From: Acidobacteriota bacterium
Lineage (GTDB): Bacteria > Acidobacteriota > UBA6911 > RPQK01 > JADFOI01
Length of the DNA stretch: 7,186 nucleotides
Assembly: GCA_027295745.1 (NCBI GenBank)
Contig: JAPUKI010000137.1
Span: 1 to 7,186, forward strand
Direction: 5' to 3'
The position numbers and the translations under genes were made by a program. Below are positions 6,432-7,186 of the stretch, one piece after another. Below the pieces are notes generated by a model. The model saw nothing but the letters and a program-made list of their open reading frames with translations. It did no database searches and was not told the DNA's origin. Position 1 is the first letter of the stretch, and the number at the start of each line of letters is the position of its first letter.

Positions 6432-6456
6432 AGCCCGGATATGCATAAACCGGGCT
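6432..6456 (+). other. Perfect 7-bp hairpin between the bamD-like and response-regulator genes
   Basis: AGCCCGG (6432-6438) pairs with CCGGGCT (6450-6456) around an 11-base loop ATATGCATAAA. It begins directly after the bamD-like stop. No T-run follows (AGTGTCTCGTT), so it is not a standard intrinsic terminator. It may stabilise the upstream mRNA, attenuate, or limit access to the start codon 11 bases downstream. Confidence 0.55.
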
Positions 6457-6467
6457 AGTGTCTCGTT

Positions 6468-7186
6468 ATGCCCCACCTGATTCTGGCGGAGGACAGCCCC
6501 ACAATCCAGAAACTTGTTCAACTCTGTTTCAAGGCAGAGGAGTTTGAGGTCCATTGTTTTGTGGATAGAAGGTCCACACTGGAGTACCTCAAGACCCAGC
6601 CCGCTGATGTCCTGTTGGTGGACATTTCCCTTCCTGACCTAGATGGCTATGAATTGTGTCGAGCGGTGAAGCAAGATCCTAGAACAGCGTCTCTTCCAGT
6701 GGTTTTGCTGGTGGGGGTGTTTGACATTTTTGATGTGGAACGAGCTGAGCAGGTTGGCTATACTTGCCGACTGACCAAGCCTTTAGGAACTCGAGAGTTG
6801 GTTGATTTGGTCAAGAAATTACTGGATGCACCCAGTTTCCCTCCAAGTTTCTCAAAAGTAGCACCAAAGTTACCGGACGTCAGCCTTTTGGGTAGAGAAG
6901 TTTACCTTCCTGTTGGTCCTCAGAGGGGGGGAAGGGAGGAAGAGACCCTTTTCCTCTTGACCCCCTCCCAGTGTCAAGCCAGTGCTGCATCTTATACTCG
7001 GAAAATTTGCGCGGAGGCGAAGCCCCAGCCGGCTGTTGAGGATCGCGAAATGTCTTCGCTGGAAATTTCTCTCAGGAGAGATGAAGTGGATTTGCTGGCA
7101 AACAGATTATTCGAGCTTCTCCGACCTGAGCTTCGTCGAATGCTGTCCCGGGTGGCCCAGGAGGTTGTGAAACGGGGCACAGTCTG
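6468..7186 (+). CDS. Response regulator (receiver domain plus helical C-terminal region), truncated by the window edge
   Basis: 239 codons are visible and the frame is still open at the right edge. Residues 1-120 are a CheY-like receiver: LILAEDSPTIQKL with acidic pair Glu8-Asp9, phospho-acceptor Asp52 in LLVDISLPDLDGYELC, and Lys104-Pro105 in LTKPLGTREL. The usual Thr/Ser after beta-4 appears to be Val82 (VVLLVGVFD), so switching may be atypical. Residues 121-195 are a low-conservation linker rich in Pro, Ser and Glu; its codons include a run of seven G at 6925-6931. From about 200 an amphipathic helical region starts (RRDEVDLLANRLFELLRPEL ...), recalling short helical C-terminal segments of acidobacterial and myxobacterial receiver proteins rather than a DNA-binding domain; the rest is outside. 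The start is fixed by an in-frame TAG at 6456-6458. No good Shine-Dalgarno is seen. The partner kinase is not in the window. Confidence 0.88.
   Translation, partial: MPHLILAEDSPTIQKLVQLCFKAEEFEVHCFVDRRSTLEYLKTQPADVLLVDISLPDLDGYELCRAVKQDPRTASLPVVLLVGVFDIFDVERAEQVGYTCRLTKPLGTRELVDLVKKLLDAPSFPPSFSKVAPKLPDVSLLGREVYLPVGPQRGGREEETLFLLTPSQCQASAASYTRKICAEAKPQPAVEDREMSSLEISLRRDEVDLLANRLFELLRPELRRMLSRVAQEVVKRGTV

Noticed and set aside
6982..7180. Short frames on both strands near the right edge
   Set aside because: They lie inside the continuous response-regulator frame, which extends off the window and has clear receiver motifs.
1..7186. CRISPR array, insertion sequence, toxin-antitoxin or phage-defence module
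   Set aside because: No spaced direct repeats, transposase, terminal inverted repeats or small paired genes with known motifs were seen.

Overview
The window is about 7.2 kb of ordinary chromosomal DNA from a bacterium with an outer membrane: it encodes a BamD-type outer-membrane assembly lipoprotein. The order fmt - rsmB - (peptidase) - kinase-less PASTA protein - rpe - bamD-like - response regulator, with moderate GC and one TTG start, suggests Acidobacteriota or a close relative. That assignment is inference from gene order and protein style, not from a marker gene. I see no mobile element, CRISPR array, rRNA or tRNA.

Region 1 (1-2204, + strand): the 3' part of fmt (methionyl-tRNA formyltransferase; the first dozen or so codons lie outside the window) overlaps rsmB (16S rRNA m5C967 methyltransferase) by four bases. 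This is a widespread translation-related pair. Region 2 (2205-3698): a 234-base gap without a convincing gene is followed, on the opposite strand, by a membrane-bound M48 zinc peptidase. Its C-terminus carries a transmembrane helix, a long helix and a GspG-like (major pseudopilin) head, an architecture worth a second look. Region 3 (3699-3977): a divergent intergenic region with weak promoter-like elements, a possible very short leader ORF, and a strong Shine-Dalgarno that precedes a three-codon mini-ORF rather than the annotated start.

Region 4 (3978-6431, + strand): a tightly coupled run of a single-pass membrane protein with three extracytoplasmic PASTA domains and no kinase, rpe (ribulose-phosphate 3-epimerase), and a BamD-like lipoprotein. 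Neighbours overlap by 1 and 20 bases. Region 5 (6432-7186): a perfect 7-bp hairpin, then a receiver-domain response regulator that runs off the right edge.

In Firmicutes and other phyla the fmt-rsmB-...-rpe neighbourhood contains the PASTA kinase PrkC/StkP, its phosphatase and rsgA. Here a PASTA protein without kinase domain occupies that position, and the M48 gene has the opposite orientation to everything around it. The most interesting content is therefore the kinase-less PASTA protein at the PrkC position, the peptidase-pseudopilin fusion, and the leader region upstream of the PASTA gene. I did not find a clearly new multi-gene system.
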